From Rhodospirillales bacterium (lineage in GTDB: Bacteria > Pseudomonadota > Alphaproteobacteria > Rhodospirillales > Casp-alpha2), in contig JAGLED010000020.1 of NCBI GenBank assembly GCA_023145215.1, forward strand, positions 1 to 64,000: a stretch of 64,000 nt of DNA, written 5' to 3'. The notes under the pieces are model-generated. The model saw only the letters and a list, made by a program, of their open reading frames with translations, had not been told where the DNA came from and did no database searches. The translations under genes were made by a program, and so were the position numbers. Numbering within the stretch: position 1 is the stretch's first letter; each line of letters begins with the position of its first letter. Below are positions 1 to 9,250 of this stretch, piece after piece.

Positions 1-723
1 CATGCCGAGCCCTTGGCCGCCGAGCTTCGCGCCCAGCGCCGCACTCTCGCGTTCGATTTCCTCGAAGTGGTTGGACCGGGACTGAAACAACGACTCCACT
101 TCGTCGACGGGGGTGAAGACCTTTTCGCCTTCCTCCGCCTTATCGAGATAGACGGCGAGGGCTTCGGCGACATCGGACAATGCCCGGCTCTCTTCGAAGA
201 TGATACGGTCGAACTGGTCTCGCCGGTCGTCGGGAATATCGGCATAGTCGTTGATGATCTCGCTGACCGAGCGAATGGCGGCGATCCGGCTCAACATCCG
301 GTGCACGTTCTCGCTCAGGAACGGGTCGTTCGACAGCCGGTCGGACAATATATAAGCGCGCTCGGTCGCTTCGCGTTCGGAACGTGCCAATGCTGCAATG
401 CCGCGTGCCCAGCCGGGAAACCGTCCAATCAGTTCGTTGATGCGTTCTTCTTCGGCCCCCAGACCGGAAAGGGCGGGAAGGTGGGCGATCTCGCCCAGCG
501 TGATGGACAGCCGCCGTTCTGCGACGTCGTCAAGTTCGCTCAGCGAAATATCGAGCGCCCCCGCGATCTTGCCCAGGAGCGGGCCGGCGATGCGGCGTTT
601 GTTCCACTCGATCAGGTTCAGATACGACGGCGAGATGCCGACTTTCTTCGCCAGTTCCGCCTGCGTCGTGCCGAGTTCGCGGCGCCGCTGGCGGATGCGA
701 GTCCCCAGAATAGAGCTAAGCAC
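1..723 (-). CDS. XRE-family regulator, ScfR/PrpR type (3' part missing)
   Basis: Partial gene running off the left edge; 241 residues are visible. I chose the GTG at 721-723 because a GGGAGG ribosome site lies just upstream. Residues about 5-60 form a Cro/C1-type helix-turn-helix (IRQRRRELGTTQAELAKKVG, then SPSYLNLIE), followed by a helical region. This N-terminal layout matches the family of short-chain fatty acyl-CoA regulators (XRE domain, IrrE-like domain, DUF2083), usually about 470 residues; the later domains lie outside the window. It is divergent from the ABC importer operon at 959, with a 235 bp AT-rich gap between them, so control of that importer is possible but is inference. Confidence 0.75.
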   Translation of the reverse strand, partial: MLSSILGTRIRQRRRELGTTQAELAKKVGISPSYLNLIEWNKRRIAGPLLGKIAGALDISLSELDDVAERRLSITLGEIAHLPALSGLGAEEERINELIGRFPGWARGIAALARSEREATERAYILSDRLSNDPFLSENVHRMLSRIAAIRSVSEIINDYADIPDDRRDQFDRIIFEESRALSDVAEALAVYLDKAEEGEKVFTPVDEVESLFQSRSNHFEEIERESAALGAKLGGQGLGM

Positions 724-958
724 GGACCCCTCCCGATTGTTGCGCCGCACAACGGATTCTGTGAATGTTTAACAACTTAACATCTCTTATTGTCGAATAA
801 TTTACAAAATAATCCATAAAAGTCAATTAGATACTAGACTCTTTACATCAATGCTTCATTGTGTGGCACAGGATGACATCATCCTCAAGTCTCGGGCTGC
901 CAATTTCAGGTATGGCGGCCTTCAGGGATATGTAACGAATCGTTTTGGGAGATCCATT

Positions 959-2299
959 ATGAGTAAGTTTATGATCAACCGCCGGAGTCTGCTCAAAGGC
1001 ACGGCGGCCGTTGGTGCTGGTCTCGCCACGCCGACGATCTTCTCTAGCAAGTCCTGGGCGGCGGGCTATACCAACGAACCGAAGGGCGGCACGGTCACCT
1101 TTGGCTTCAACGTGCCGCAGACCGGCGCATACGCCGACGAAGGTGCGGACGAACTGCGCGCTTACGAGCTTGCCGTCGAACACATCAACGGCGGCGGCGA
1201 CGGCGGCATGCTGAACACGTTCTCGTCGAAGGCGCTCAAAGGGGATGGCGTCAACGGCAAGAAAGTCGTGTTCGTCACCGGTGATACGCAGACGAAATCC
1301 GACGCCGCGCGCGCCAGCGCCAAGCGGATGATCGAAAAGGACGGTGCGGTGATGATCACCGGCGGTTCGTCCTCCGGTGTCGCGATCGCGGTGCAGGGCC
1401 TGTGTCAGGACGCTGGTGTCATCTTCATGGCCGGTCTGACGCACTCCAACGACACCACCGGTAAGGACAAGCGCGCCAATGGTTTCCGTCACTTCTTCAA
1501 CACGGAAATGTCCGGCGCTGCGCTCGCGCCGGTGCTCAAGAACGCGTTCGGCACCGACCGTACTGCTTATCACCTGACCGCCGACTACACGTGGGGCTGG
1601 TCGCAGGAAGGTTCGATCAAGAAGTACACCGAACAGCTCGGCTGGAAGACGGCTGCCGCCGTTCGCACGCCGCTCGGTGCCGGTGACTTCTCGCAGTACA
1701 TCACGCCGGTTCTGAATTCCGGTGCCGACGTGCTGGTGCTCAATCACTATGGCCGTGACATGGTCAACTCGTTGACCGCCGCGGTTCAGTTCGGTCTCCG
1801 CGACAAGCAGGTCAACGGTAAGGACTTCGCCATTGTCGTGCCGCTCTACTCGCGTCTCATGGCGCAGGGCGCGGGCGAGAACGTGAAGGGTATCTTCGGT
1901 TCGACGAACTGGCACTGGTCCTTGCAGGACGAAGGCTCCAAGGCGTTCGTCAAATCGTTCGGTCAGAAGTACGGCTTCCCGCCGTCGCAGGCCGCGCACA
2001 CCTGCTACTGCCAGGCGCTGCTGTATGCGGATGCCTGCCAGCGTGCCGGTACGTTCATGCCGTCCGCTGTCGGCAAAGCCCTCGAGGGCTTCAAGTTCGA
2101 CGGCCTCGGCAATGGTCCGACCGAGTACCGCGCCGAAGACCACCAGTGCTTCAAGGACGTTCTGGTTGTGAAGGGTAAGGAAAACCCGACCTCCAAGTTC
2201 GACGTGCTCGAGGTGGTCGAAGTGACCCCGCGCAGCCAGGTTGAATACCCGGCGAGCATGCTCGGTGGTGAACTCGGCCCGTACAACAACGGCGGATGA
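959..2299 (+). CDS. ABC transporter substrate-binding protein, branched-chain amino acid/amide (HAAT) type, Tat-exported
   Basis: Periplasmic type-I binding protein of 446 aa that would deliver a ligand to the LivHM permease. The ATG at 959 follows GGGAG at 6-8 nt; reading from 851 would put an unlikely leader ahead of the signal. Residues 1-33 are a twin-arginine signal (NRRSLLKGTAAVGAG, then a cleavage region ending SWAAG). The mature part begins with the family's usual opening (TVTFGFNVPQTGAYADEGAD) and contains the typical SSSGVAIAVQ and NSLTAAVQFG segments. It is the first gene of the operon with livHMGF. The ligand cannot be read from sequence: branched-chain amino acids, amides and other small polar solutes are all possible. 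Tat export of this family is less usual than Sec export. Confidence 0.85.
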   Translation: MSKFMINRRSLLKGTAAVGAGLATPTIFSSKSWAAGYTNEPKGGTVTFGFNVPQTGAYADEGADELRAYELAVEHINGGGDGGMLNTFSSKALKGDGVNGKKVVFVTGDTQTKSDAARASAKRMIEKDGAVMITGGSSSGVAIAVQGLCQDAGVIFMAGLTHSNDTTGKDKRANGFRHFFNTEMSGAALAPVLKNAFGTDRTAYHLTADYTWGWSQEGSIKKYTEQLGWKTAAAVRTPLGAGDFSQYITPVLNSGADVLVLNHYGRDMVNSLTAAVQFGLRDKQVNGKDFAIVVPLYSRLMAQGAGENVKGIFGSTNWHWSLQDEGSKAFVKSFGQKYGFPPSQAAHTCYCQALLYADACQRAGTFMPSAVGKALEGFKFDGLGNGPTEYRAEDHQCFKDVLVVKGKENPTSKFDVLEVVEVTPRSQVEYPASMLGGELGPYNNGG

Positions 2300-2324
2300 T
2301 CATCATTCGATGACGAAGCTGGTC

Positions 2325-2345
2325 GCCCCGGATTGTTGCCGGGGC
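2325..2345 (+). other. Intercistronic stem-loop between binding-protein gene and livH
   Basis: Perfect 7-bp inverted repeat GCCCCGG / CCGGGGC with a 7-nt loop, 26 nt after the binding-protein stop codon and 25 nt before livH. No T-run follows, so it is more likely a 3'-end mRNA-stabilising or partial read-through element than a full terminator. Such hairpins commonly allow binding proteins to be made in excess over permeases. Confidence 0.6.
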
Positions 2346-2369
2346 GGCCATCCGTCGTGAGGACTAAAA

Positions 2370-3398
2370 ATGGACGCAATCTTACTTCAGGTATTGAACG
2401 GTCTGGACAAGGGCGGCGCTTACGCCCTGATCGCGCTGGGCCTGACGATTATTTTCGGCACCCTCGGGGTCGTGAACTTCGCGCACGGCGCGCTGTTCAT
2501 GCTGGGGGCGTTCTGTGCGGTTTCCATCAAGGCCTTGCTGGGCCTCGATAAGGTGACCCTCGACCCCACGCAAACCACCGCTTGGGGCACGCCGCTCGAG
2601 GTCCGACAGCCCTATGTCGAGGTATGGTTCGGCGATTGGGGCGCGACGCTTCTCGAATATTCGGTGCCCGTGTCCATCCTGATTGCCATTCCCGTGATGC
2701 TGCTGATCGGCATCATCATGGAACGTGGCCTTATTCGTTATTTCTATAAACGCCCGCACGCCGAGCAGATTCTCGTGACCTTCGGGCTCGCGATCGTGCT
2801 GCAGGAGATCGTAAAAAGCATCTTCGGCGCCAACCCGATCCCGCAGCCCGCGCCGGACAGCATGCAGGGCATGATCGACTTCGGTGCGTTTCTCGGACAT
2901 GAAGCAGGTAACGTCGTCTATCCGATCTGGCGGCTGACGTACTTCCTGTTCTCGCTCGGTGTGATCGGATTGGTTTTCGCCTTCCTGCAATTCACGACGT
3001 TCGGCATGGTCGTGCGCGCCGGGATGGCGGACCGCGAAACAGTCGGTCTGCTGGGCATCGATATCGACCGGCGCTTTACAATTGTCTTCGGGATCGCCGC
3101 TGTCGTCGCGGGGCTGGCCGGTGTCATGTACACACCGATCCTGAGCCCGGACTATCACATGGGAATGGACTTCCTGGTGCTTAGCTTCGTCGTCGTCGTC
3201 GTCGGGGGCATGGGCTCGCTTGGTGGTGCGGTGCTTGCCGGTTTCATGCTCGGCATTCTGCAGAGTTTCGCGTCGATGAATGAGGTGAAGGAAATCTTCC
3301 CGGGAATCGACCAGATCATTATTTACCTGATTGCGGTGGTCATTCTTCTGGTCCGGCCGCGCGGCCTGATGGGCCGTAAAGGCGTGATGGAGGGATGA
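2370..3398 (+). CDS. livH: Branched-chain amino acid-type ABC permease LivH
   Basis: Inner-membrane permease of 342 aa with about eight hydrophobic segments. The N-terminus shows the family pattern [20 protein letters not shown] followed by [12 protein letters not shown], and the conserved cytoplasmic loop [17 protein letters not shown] lies near residue 220. The C-terminus ends [11 protein letters not shown], as usual for LivH. GTGAGGA lies 7 nt before the ATG. A 40-residue hydrophilic insertion (about residues 58-95) lies between the first membrane segments, which makes this protein longer than the common 290-310 aa. It pairs with LivM downstream, one nucleotide away. Confidence 0.88.
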   Translation: MDAILLQVLNGLDKGGAYALIALGLTIIFGTLGVVNFAHGALFMLGAFCAVSIKALLGLDKVTLDPTQTTAWGTPLEVRQPYVEVWFGDWGATLLEYSVPVSILIAIPVMLLIGIIMERGLIRYFYKRPHAEQILVTFGLAIVLQEIVKSIFGANPIPQPAPDSMQGMIDFGAFLGHEAGNVVYPIWRLTYFLFSLGVIGLVFAFLQFTTFGMVVRAGMADRETVGLLGIDIDRRFTIVFGIAAVVAGLAGVMYTPILSPDYHMGMDFLVLSFVVVVVGGMGSLGGAVLAGFMLGILQSFASMNEVKEIFPGIDQIIIYLIAVVILLVRPRGLMGRKGVMEG

Positions 3399-3399
3399 C

Positions 3400-4560
3400 A
3401 TGAGATTCATGGGTATGAACAAGCGAGACTGGTTCCTGTTCATCGGTTTTTCCGTGGTGACGCTGCTGGGGCCGATCATCTTCTCGCCGCTCGGTGCGGG
3501 GTATCCGGACCTGCTGCAGAAGTTCGCGATCTACGGTATCTTCGCGCTCGGCTTCAACATCCTGTTCGGGCTGACCGGTTATCTCTCGTTCGGTCACGCC
3601 GCGTTCCTCGGCGTCGGGTCATATACCGCGGTCTGGACGTTCAAGCTCCTCAGCATGAACCCGATCCCCGCGATCATCTTCGCGACCATCGTCGGTGGAT
3701 TGTTCTCGGCAGCGATCGGTTTCATCTCGCTGAGAAGGACCGGTATCTACTTCTCGATCCTGACGCTAGCCTTTGCGCAGATGAGCTACAATCTCGCATA
3801 CTCGGTGCTGACACCGATTACCAACGGTGAAACCGGACTGCAATTAACGCAGGACGATCCGCGCGCGCTCGATGTCGCGTTCGGCCGCGATTACGGCGCG
3901 GTGCTGCCGTCGTCGGATCTGTTCGGCATCGATATGACAGGCTATCCCGGGTTCTATTTCTGCGGCGTGATGCTGATCATCTGTTTCTTCATCTCGCTTC
4001 GGATTTTCCGTTCGCCGTTCGGCATGATGCTGCGCGCGGTGAAGTCCAACCAGAACCGGATGAACTACACCGGCCTCAATACCCAACCTTATGCGCTGAC
4101 GGCGTTTGTCATTTCCGGGATGTATGCCGGCCTGGCCGGCGGTCTCCTGGCAGTGACGGACCCGTTGGCGGGCGCCGAGCGAATGCAGTGGACGGCATCG
4201 GGCGAGGTCGTGCTGATGACCATCCTCGGCGGTTCCGGCACGCTGCTCGGACCTGTGATCGGCGCCGGCGTGATCAAGTACTTCGAGAACATCTTCTCGG
4301 CGTTCAACGACACGATCCTCGAACAGGCATATTCATTCCTGCCCGAGACAATGCAGCACATCATGGTGCAAGTGTCGTCGCTGTTCGTCGGTGAAGGCTG
4401 GCACCTGACGTTGGGTGCGTTGTTCATGCTGATCGTGATCTTCCTGCCGGGCGGATTGATGGAGGGGATGCGGCGTATCCGCAATCTCTTTGTGTCCAAG
4501 CCATCCGGCGGCGCGGGGTCTGACGGCAATGCCGACACACCTGTGCAGAACCCAGCGTGA
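3400..4560 (+). CDS. livM: Branched-chain amino acid-type ABC permease LivM
   Basis: Second inner-membrane permease, 386 aa, separated from livH by one base, implying translational coupling. It carries the LivM signature around residues 46-75 ([20 protein letters not shown], then AAFLGVGSY) and the coupling loop [18 protein letters not shown] near residue 210. The C-terminal hydrophobic segment ends in [13 protein letters not shown]. The last 25 residues are a Gly/Ser/Pro-rich hydrophilic tail with no recognised function. Together with LivH it forms the transmembrane channel for the importer. Confidence 0.88.
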   Translation: MRFMGMNKRDWFLFIGFSVVTLLGPIIFSPLGAGYPDLLQKFAIYGIFALGFNILFGLTGYLSFGHAAFLGVGSYTAVWTFKLLSMNPIPAIIFATIVGGLFSAAIGFISLRRTGIYFSILTLAFAQMSYNLAYSVLTPITNGETGLQLTQDDPRALDVAFGRDYGAVLPSSDLFGIDMTGYPGFYFCGVMLIICFFISLRIFRSPFGMMLRAVKSNQNRMNYTGLNTQPYALTAFVISGMYAGLAGGLLAVTDPLAGAERMQWTASGEVVLMTILGGSGTLLGPVIGAGVIKYFENIFSAFNDTILEQAYSFLPETMQHIMVQVSSLFVGEGWHLTLGALFMLIVIFLPGGLMEGMRRIRNLFVSKPSGGAGSDGNADTPVQNPA

Positions 4561-4570
4561 GGGCAGGACA

Positions 4571-5326
4571 ATGAGCATTCTTAACATCGTTGACCTGAAC
4601 AAAAGCTTCGGCGGCCTCCGCGCACTGAGCAACGTCAACCTGAGCATCGACAAGGCATCCGTACACGCGATTATCGGCCCCAACGGCGCCGGGAAATCGA
4701 CATTGCTCAACTGCTTCGTCGGCCGGCTCGAACCGGATACCGGATCCGTCACGTTCGACGGTAAGTCTCTACTCGGGATCAAGCCGCACGAGATTAACCA
4801 ACTCGGCGTCAGCCGGGTGTTTCAGACGCCGGAAATCTTCGGCGATCTGACGGTGCTCGACAACGTGATGATTCCAGGCTTTGCCCGTCGTGACGGGGCG
4901 TTTCGGATCAATGCCTGGAACCCGGTCCGCCGCAAGGGGCCAATTGCCGAAAAGGCGATGGCGATGCTCAAGGACGTGGGTCTCGACGGCAAAGCGGATC
5001 AGGTCGCCGGACAGCTCTCGCGCGGGGACAAGCGCAGGCTCGAACTCGCGATGTGCGTCGTCCAGGATCCGAAACTCTTGCTGCTCGACGAGCCGACGGC
5101 CGGTATGTCGCGCGCCGACACCAACAAGACCATCGAATTGATGCAAACCATCGCCAAGCGCGGTGTCACCATGGTGGTGATCGAACACGACATGCATGTC
5201 GTGTTCTCGCTGGCGCACAAGATCAGTGTGCTTGCACAAGGTACTGTCATCGCCGAGGATTTACCCGAGAAAATCAAGGGGGACCCCCGGGTGCAGGAAG
5301 CCTATCTCGGAGGGGCCCATCTATGA
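4571..5326 (+). CDS. livG: Branched-chain amino acid-type ABC ATPase LivG
   Basis: Cytoplasmic ATPase of 251 aa starting MSILNIVDLNKSFGG; the ATG at 4571 is 10 nt after livM ends. Walker A is GPNGAGKST, Walker B is LLLLDEPTAGMS and the switch histidine is in VIEHDMHVV. The ABC signature reads LSRGDKRRLELAM instead of the usual LSxGxQR, so Gln is replaced by Lys, a common type of variation in this subfamily. The C-terminus VQEAYLGG is typical of LivG. Its stop codon overlaps the livF start as ATGA. Confidence 0.88.
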   Translation: MSILNIVDLNKSFGGLRALSNVNLSIDKASVHAIIGPNGAGKSTLLNCFVGRLEPDTGSVTFDGKSLLGIKPHEINQLGVSRVFQTPEIFGDLTVLDNVMIPGFARRDGAFRINAWNPVRRKGPIAEKAMAMLKDVGLDGKADQVAGQLSRGDKRRLELAMCVVQDPKLLLLDEPTAGMSRADTNKTIELMQTIAKRGVTMVVIEHDMHVVFSLAHKISVLAQGTVIAEDLPEKIKGDPRVQEAYLGGAHL

Positions 5327-6105
5327 GTGTGTTGCCAATGACTGAAAATAAGCCAAGCGATACGGATAGCGTCCAGCCAGCGACGACAGTAGACGGCGAG
5401 GCGGCGTATTTCTCGTGTCAGGATGTTCATGCCTATTACGGGGAAAGCTATATCGTTCAGGGAGTGAGCTTCGACGTGCGCGAGGGGGACATCGTCGCAC
5501 TGTTGGGGCGCAACGGTGCCGGGAAGACGTCGACGCTGCGCTCGCTTGCGCGGGTCGACGATCCGCGTCTGACCCAGGGTCAGATCTGGCTCGACGGCAA
5601 GCCGCTACACAACATGAAGTCGTTCGAAGCGGCGCGCAACGGGATCGGGCTTGTGCCGGAAGACCGGCGCATCATTCAGGGGCTGACGGTGGAGGAGAAC
5701 CTGAAACTGGCGCAGATCGCGCCGCCGGTCGGTTGGTCGCTGGAACAGATTTACGAACTGTTCCCGCGCCTCGGTGAGCGTCGCAATCAGGAGGGGACGA
5801 CGCTTTCCGGCGGTGAGCAGCAGATGCTGGCGATCAGCCGAACCCTGGCGCGCGACGTCAAGCTGTTGCTGCTGGACGAGCCTTACGAGGGCCTGGCGCC
5901 GGTGATCGTGCAGGAAATCGAGAAGACGCTCGAGCGGATCAAGGATCTCGGCATGACCACCATCATCGTCGAGCAGAACGCCATCGCGGCGCTTCACCTC
6001 GCCGACCGGGCCATCATTCTCGATATGGGCACGGTGGTGTTTGACGGCACGGCGCAGGACGTTCTGGATGACGATGAGCTGCGTCAGCAATACCTCGCGA
6101 TCTAA
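5323..6105 (+). CDS. livF: Branched-chain amino acid-type ABC ATPase LivF
   Basis: Second ATPase of the importer, 260 aa, starting within the livG stop codon (ATGA overlap). The first 25 residues are a hydrophilic extension; a second in-frame ATG at 5338 could also serve, and the conserved domain begins only at YFSCQDVHAYYGESYIVQGV. Walker A is GRNGAGKTS, the signature is LSGGEQQMLAISR, Walker B is LLLLDEPYEGLAP and the switch region is IIVEQN. The C-terminal DDELRQQYLAI matches LivF. A stem-loop terminator follows at 6167. Confidence 0.88.
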   Translation: MSVLPMTENKPSDTDSVQPATTVDGEAAYFSCQDVHAYYGESYIVQGVSFDVREGDIVALLGRNGAGKTSTLRSLARVDDPRLTQGQIWLDGKPLHNMKSFEAARNGIGLVPEDRRIIQGLTVEENLKLAQIAPPVGWSLEQIYELFPRLGERRNQEGTTLSGGEQQMLAISRTLARDVKLLLLDEPYEGLAPVIVQEIEKTLERIKDLGMTTIIVEQNAIAALHLADRAIILDMGTVVFDGTAQDVLDDDELRQQYLAI

Positions 6106-6166
6106 GGCCGTCTGACTGGCAATACGAATTGTTTTCCCAGGTGTTGCGACTTCGCAACCAACTTTA

Positions 6167-6187
6167 AACCCGGCCACGTGCCGGGTT
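6167..6187. terminator. Bidirectional intrinsic terminator between livF and modC
   Basis: Stem AACCCGGC / GCCGGGTT (8 bp) with a 5-nt loop, sitting between two convergent genes. The plus-strand exit is CTTTGT and the minus-strand exit is TTTAAAGTT, so it could serve both operons. A smaller hairpin (GTTGCG-ACTT-CGCAAC) lies just upstream. Confidence 0.65.
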
Positions 6188-6192
6188 CTTTG

Positions 6193-7302
6193 TCAGCGCG
6201 TTTCGCCGGCGAAGGCGCGGCGGTCGAACGTGATCGACTTGACGAGCGCATAGACGGGTTTGCCGGCCTGGAGGTCGAGATCGGCCACCGATGCACGGGT
6301 GATCCGCGCGCGCAACCTGGCACCGCCGATATCGACCAGGGTTTCCGCATAAGCGGTCTCCGACTCCTCGTTGATCTCGGTTATCTTTCCGGCGATCACG
6401 TTGCGGATGCTGATGCCTTTGGGTCTTTCGGTCGCGAGAGAGACGTCGCGGGCGCGCACGCGCAACCGGATTTCGTGACCCGGTTCTGCATCTACCAGGG
6501 GGATGTCGATCTTCTGACCGTATAAGTCGGCATGGGTGATCTTGATGGCGTGGTCGTGATCGACGACCCGGGCTGTGACGATGACACCGGCCTCGAAGCG
6601 TCCGGTGGCCGGGTGCAGATCGAGCCGCTCGAGCACCTGTCCGACCTCGCCCTCGGCGACTTTGCGTCCCTTGTTGAGGACGATCATGTGCTCCGCCAGC
6701 CTAGCGACTTCGGACATGTCGTGGCTGACATAAAGGATCGGCATCTCGAGGCTATCCTGAATCGCTTCGAGGTAGGGCAGGATTTCGTCTTTGGCGAAGC
6801 GGTCGAGCGCGGCCAGGGGCTCGTCCATCAGCAAGAGGCGCGGACGTGACAACAACGCCCGGCCGATGGCCACGCGTTGCCGTTCGCCGCCGGAAAGCGC
6901 CATCGGCGCGCGGCCCATGAGGGGCGCAATCCCGAGCAGATCGACCACATCGTCGAACGCGACGCCATTGCTGCCGTCTGACCGGGATGCGCGCTTTGCG
7001 CCATAGGTCAGGTTGCCGGCGACGGAAAGATGCGGAAACAGGCTCGCTTCCTGGAACACGTAACCGATCGGCCGCCGGTAGGGTTTGCGGAACACGCCCG
7101 TTTCATCGTCCTGCCAGACGTCTCCACCGACATTGAGCCGGCCCGGCAGCCGCGTCAGTCCGGCAATGCAGCGAAGCACGCTGGTCTTGCCACAACCCGA
7201 TTGTCCGAACACGGCGGTGATCCCGCGCGTCGGTGCGGTGAAGGCGACATCCAGATGGAACGTACCCAGCTTGCCGTCGAATGCGGCGTCGATGGTATTC
7301 AT
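6193..7302 (-). CDS. modC: Molybdate ABC transporter ATPase ModC
   Basis: Cytoplasmic ATPase of 369 aa energising molybdate import. I start at the ATG at 7302, which overlaps the modB stop as ATGA; a reading from 7404 would add 34 residues antisense-like in composition. Walker A is GQSGCGKTS, the signature is [16 protein letters not shown], Walker B is [12 protein letters not shown], and [13 protein letters not shown] carries the switch His. The C-terminal 70-80 residues (about 290-365, including [13 protein letters not shown]) form the Mop/TOBE oxyanion-binding domain characteristic of ModC. It is the third gene of modABC. Confidence 0.93.
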   Translation of the reverse strand: MNTIDAAFDGKLGTFHLDVAFTAPTRGITAVFGQSGCGKTSVLRCIAGLTRLPGRLNVGGDVWQDDETGVFRKPYRRPIGYVFQEASLFPHLSVAGNLTYGAKRASRSDGSNGVAFDDVVDLLGIAPLMGRAPMALSGGERQRVAIGRALLSRPRLLLMDEPLAALDRFAKDEILPYLEAIQDSLEMPILYVSHDMSEVARLAEHMIVLNKGRKVAEGEVGQVLERLDLHPATGRFEAGVIVTARVVDHDHAIKITHADLYGQKIDIPLVDAEPGHEIRLRVRARDVSLATERPKGISIRNVIAGKITEINEESETAYAETLVDIGGARLRARITRASVADLDLQAGKPVYALVKSITFDRRAFAGETR

Positions 7303-7982
7303 TCGCCGGGCCTCGAGAAACGCTTCTGGAGCAACGTCATGGCCAGGATCACGGTGAACGAGAACACCAGCATGCCGCCCGCCAGGATGTGTGCCTGCGT
7401 CCACTGCAGGGTTTCCACGTAATCGTAGATCGCAACCGACAATACGCGTGTTTCACCCGGAATGTTGCCGCCAATCATCAGGACCACGCCGAACTCGCCG
7501 ACCGTGTGCGCGAAGCCGAGCACTGCGCCGGTCATGAAGCCGGGCCGCGCGAGCGGGACGGCGACACTCCAGAACGTATCCCAGGGGGAGGCGCGGAGTG
7601 TCGCCGCGACCTCGAGCGGGCGCTCGCCGAAGGCCTCGAAGGCATTGCGGATCGGCTGCACGACGAACGGCATCGAATAGAACACGGAACCGATCACCAG
7701 ACCTTCAAATGTGAACGCCAGCGAGCGTGCGCCGTAAAGACCGGCAATGGCGCCGCCGGGGCCCTCGGGGCCGAGAGCGACCAGCAAATAAAATCCGAGC
7801 ACGGTCGGCGGCAGAACAAGGGGCAGAGCCACGACGGTGGCGACGATTTCCTTGAACCGCGACCTTGAACGCGCCAGCCACCAGGCGATAGGTGTGCCGA
7901 TCACCAGCAACGCCACCGTGGTGATGGCCGCCAATTCAATGGTCAGACGGATCGGCGACCAGAGTTCGGAAAATTCAAGCAT
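7299..7982 (-). CDS. modB: Molybdate ABC transporter permease ModB
   Basis: Inner-membrane permease of 227 aa with about five hydrophobic segments. It starts [18 protein letters not shown], as is common for ModB. The EAA loop [20 protein letters not shown] (with one residue difference at the start, NAFEAFGE) is present near residue 140, and [20 protein letters not shown] is the highly conserved ModB segment. It lies 12 nt after modA and overlaps modC by 4 nt, so the three are one transcription unit. Confidence 0.93.
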   Translation of the reverse strand: MLEFSELWSPIRLTIELAAITTVALLVIGTPIAWWLARSRSRFKEIVATVVALPLVLPPTVLGFYLLVALGPEGPGGAIAGLYGARSLAFTFEGLVIGSVFYSMPFVVQPIRNAFEAFGERPLEVAATLRASPWDTFWSVAVPLARPGFMTGAVLGFAHTVGEFGVVLMIGGNIPGETRVLSVAIYDYVETLQWTQAHILAGGMLVFSFTVILAMTLLQKRFSRPGE

Positions 7983-7994
7983 CGTCGTTTTCTC

Positions 7995-8753
7995 TTAGTC
8001 GCCGCTGCCGTAGCCGAACGCGTTCTTCACGGCGACGGCATCGGGACTACGCAGAAACGCTAGAAAAGCCTTCGCCGCCTCGTTGGATGCCCCGTTCGTC
8101 AGAAGCACGGCGTCCTGACGGATCGGCTCATAAAGATCAAATGGGATTATCCAGCGCGAGCCATGATCGTGCGCCGCCACTTGCGAGAGCGCGACGAAGC
8201 CCACCTCGGCGTTGCCGGTTTCGACGAACTGATATGTTTGCGCGATGTTCTTGCCCTGCACGAAGCGGGGAGTGAGGGTATCGCGTAGTCCCATTGCGTC
8301 CAAAGCTTGAATGGCCGCGGCGCCGTAAGGCGCGGTGACAGGGTTGGCGAGGGCGATCTTTTCGAACCGCGCCAGCGTGAGCGTTTCACGTCCGGCGACG
8401 AGCGTCGGGTTTTTGGAATAAAGGACGATCCGGCCGAGTGCATAAGTGAAACCGCTTCCCGGGACGGCAACGCCGGCGTCGAGGGCCAGCTGCGGCCTTG
8501 CCTGATCGGCGGCAAGAAAGACGTCGAACGGGGCGCCGTTGATAATCTGTGTGTAAAGGGTACCGGTCGAGGCGAAGCTGAAGACGGCCTGATGCGGTGT
8601 TTTCTTGCTGAACAACGCGCCGATTTCCTTGGCCGCGGCCGTGAAGTTAGCGGCGACGGCAATTCGGGTTTCGCCGGCCGTGGCCGGGGTCGCGATAAAA
8701 GATAAAAGGGCGACCGCAAGACCGCAGTAACGAAGTCTACTCGCCATAAACAT
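7995..8753 (-). CDS. modA: Periplasmic molybdate-binding protein ModA
   Basis: Binding protein of 252 aa. I start at the ATG at 8753 because CGGAG lies 6 nt upstream; a longer TTG reading would place the start inside the operator palindrome. Residues 1-25 are a Sec signal peptide ending TPATAGE. The mature part opens RIAVAANFTAAAKEI and contains FSFASTGTLYTQIINGAPFDVFLAADQ, the ModA oxyanion-binding pattern (serine and backbone NH ligands), then YGAAAIQALDAMG and NAEVGFVALSQV. It heads the modABC operon, directly downstream of the putative ModE operator. Confidence 0.93.
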   Translation of the reverse strand: MFMASRLRYCGLAVALLSFIATPATAGETRIAVAANFTAAAKEIGALFSKKTPHQAVFSFASTGTLYTQIINGAPFDVFLAADQARPQLALDAGVAVPGSGFTYALGRIVLYSKNPTLVAGRETLTLARFEKIALANPVTAPYGAAAIQALDAMGLRDTLTPRFVQGKNIAQTYQFVETGNAEVGFVALSQVAAHDHGSRWIIPFDLYEPIRQDAVLLTNGASNEAAKAFLAFLRSPDAVAVKNAFGYGSGD

Positions 8754-8761
8754 TTGAAACT

Positions 8762-8787
8762 CCGAAATGTTCAATCGAACATATCGG
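8762..8787 (-). promoter_or_regulatory. ModE-type operator palindrome upstream of modA
   Basis: A 10-6-10 inverted repeat, CCGAAATGTT / AACATATCGG (9 of 10 pairs match), lies 9 bp upstream of the modA start, between modE and modA. The outer CGATAT-like bases and the AT-rich inner part resemble the known ModE box (CGnTATAT-N6-ATATAnCG), though not exactly. Its position suggests repression of modABC when molybdate is ample. Confidence 0.6.
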
Positions 8788-8820
8788 AAAATTATAGAGA
8801 TGCAGGCAATTCCGCAACCG

Positions 8821-9192
8821 TCATTTCCGTTTGGCCATATCGGCCAGCGAACGTTTGAGGCTTTTCATCTCTCCGGCAATGGCCTGATCGGTCAGGTCCT
8901 CCATGTGACGGTAACTGTCGAGCACCTTTTCACCCATCGGCGTCAGCGTTGCGCCGCCCCGGGCGTTGCCGCCACGGCTGGTTTCCACCATCGGTTCGGT
9001 AAAGAAGGCGTTCATCTCTTCGACCAGAGACCAGGCGCGCTTATAACTCATCCCCATGCGCCGGCCGGCAGCGGCGATAGAGCCCGTCTCGCGGATGCCC
9101 GCAAGGATATCGGCCTTACCCGGGCCGATAGCGACGTCGGTCTCGAGGACGATGCGCAGCCGTGCGCCGGTGGTTTTGTTGCCTGCCTTCAT
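8821..9192 (-). CDS. modE: ModE-type regulator, DNA-binding domain only
   Basis: Winged helix-turn-helix protein of 123 aa. The core RETGSIAAAGRRMGMSYKRA followed by WSLVEEMN is the LysR-like ModE N-terminal domain, and GGNARGGATLTPMGE is the wing region. E. coli ModE is about 260 aa with two Mop domains for molybdate; none are present here, so this protein cannot sense molybdate in the classical way. Short ModE proteins are known in alphaproteobacteria. It lies upstream of modABC on the same strand, with a palindromic operator in between. Confidence 0.82.
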   Translation of the reverse strand: MKAGNKTTGARLRIVLETDVAIGPGKADILAGIRETGSIAAAGRRMGMSYKRAWSLVEEMNAFFTEPMVETSRGGNARGGATLTPMGEKVLDSYRHMEDLTDQAIAGEMKSLKRSLADMAKRK

Positions 9193-9250
9193 GAGTTGGT
9201 TATAGACCGCACCTTGCGCCCTGTCACTCGGGCGGCGCGGCGAAGTGATT

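Noticed and set aside
802-847. Possible sixth TTACA array upstream of the binding-protein gene
   Set aside because: Only two TTACA elements, 41 bp apart instead of 42, with ATCCA in the middle position; too weak to count with the others.
848-2143. 431-codon open frame opposite the binding-protein gene
   Set aside because: Antisense shadow; the plus strand has the Tat signal and binding-protein motifs.
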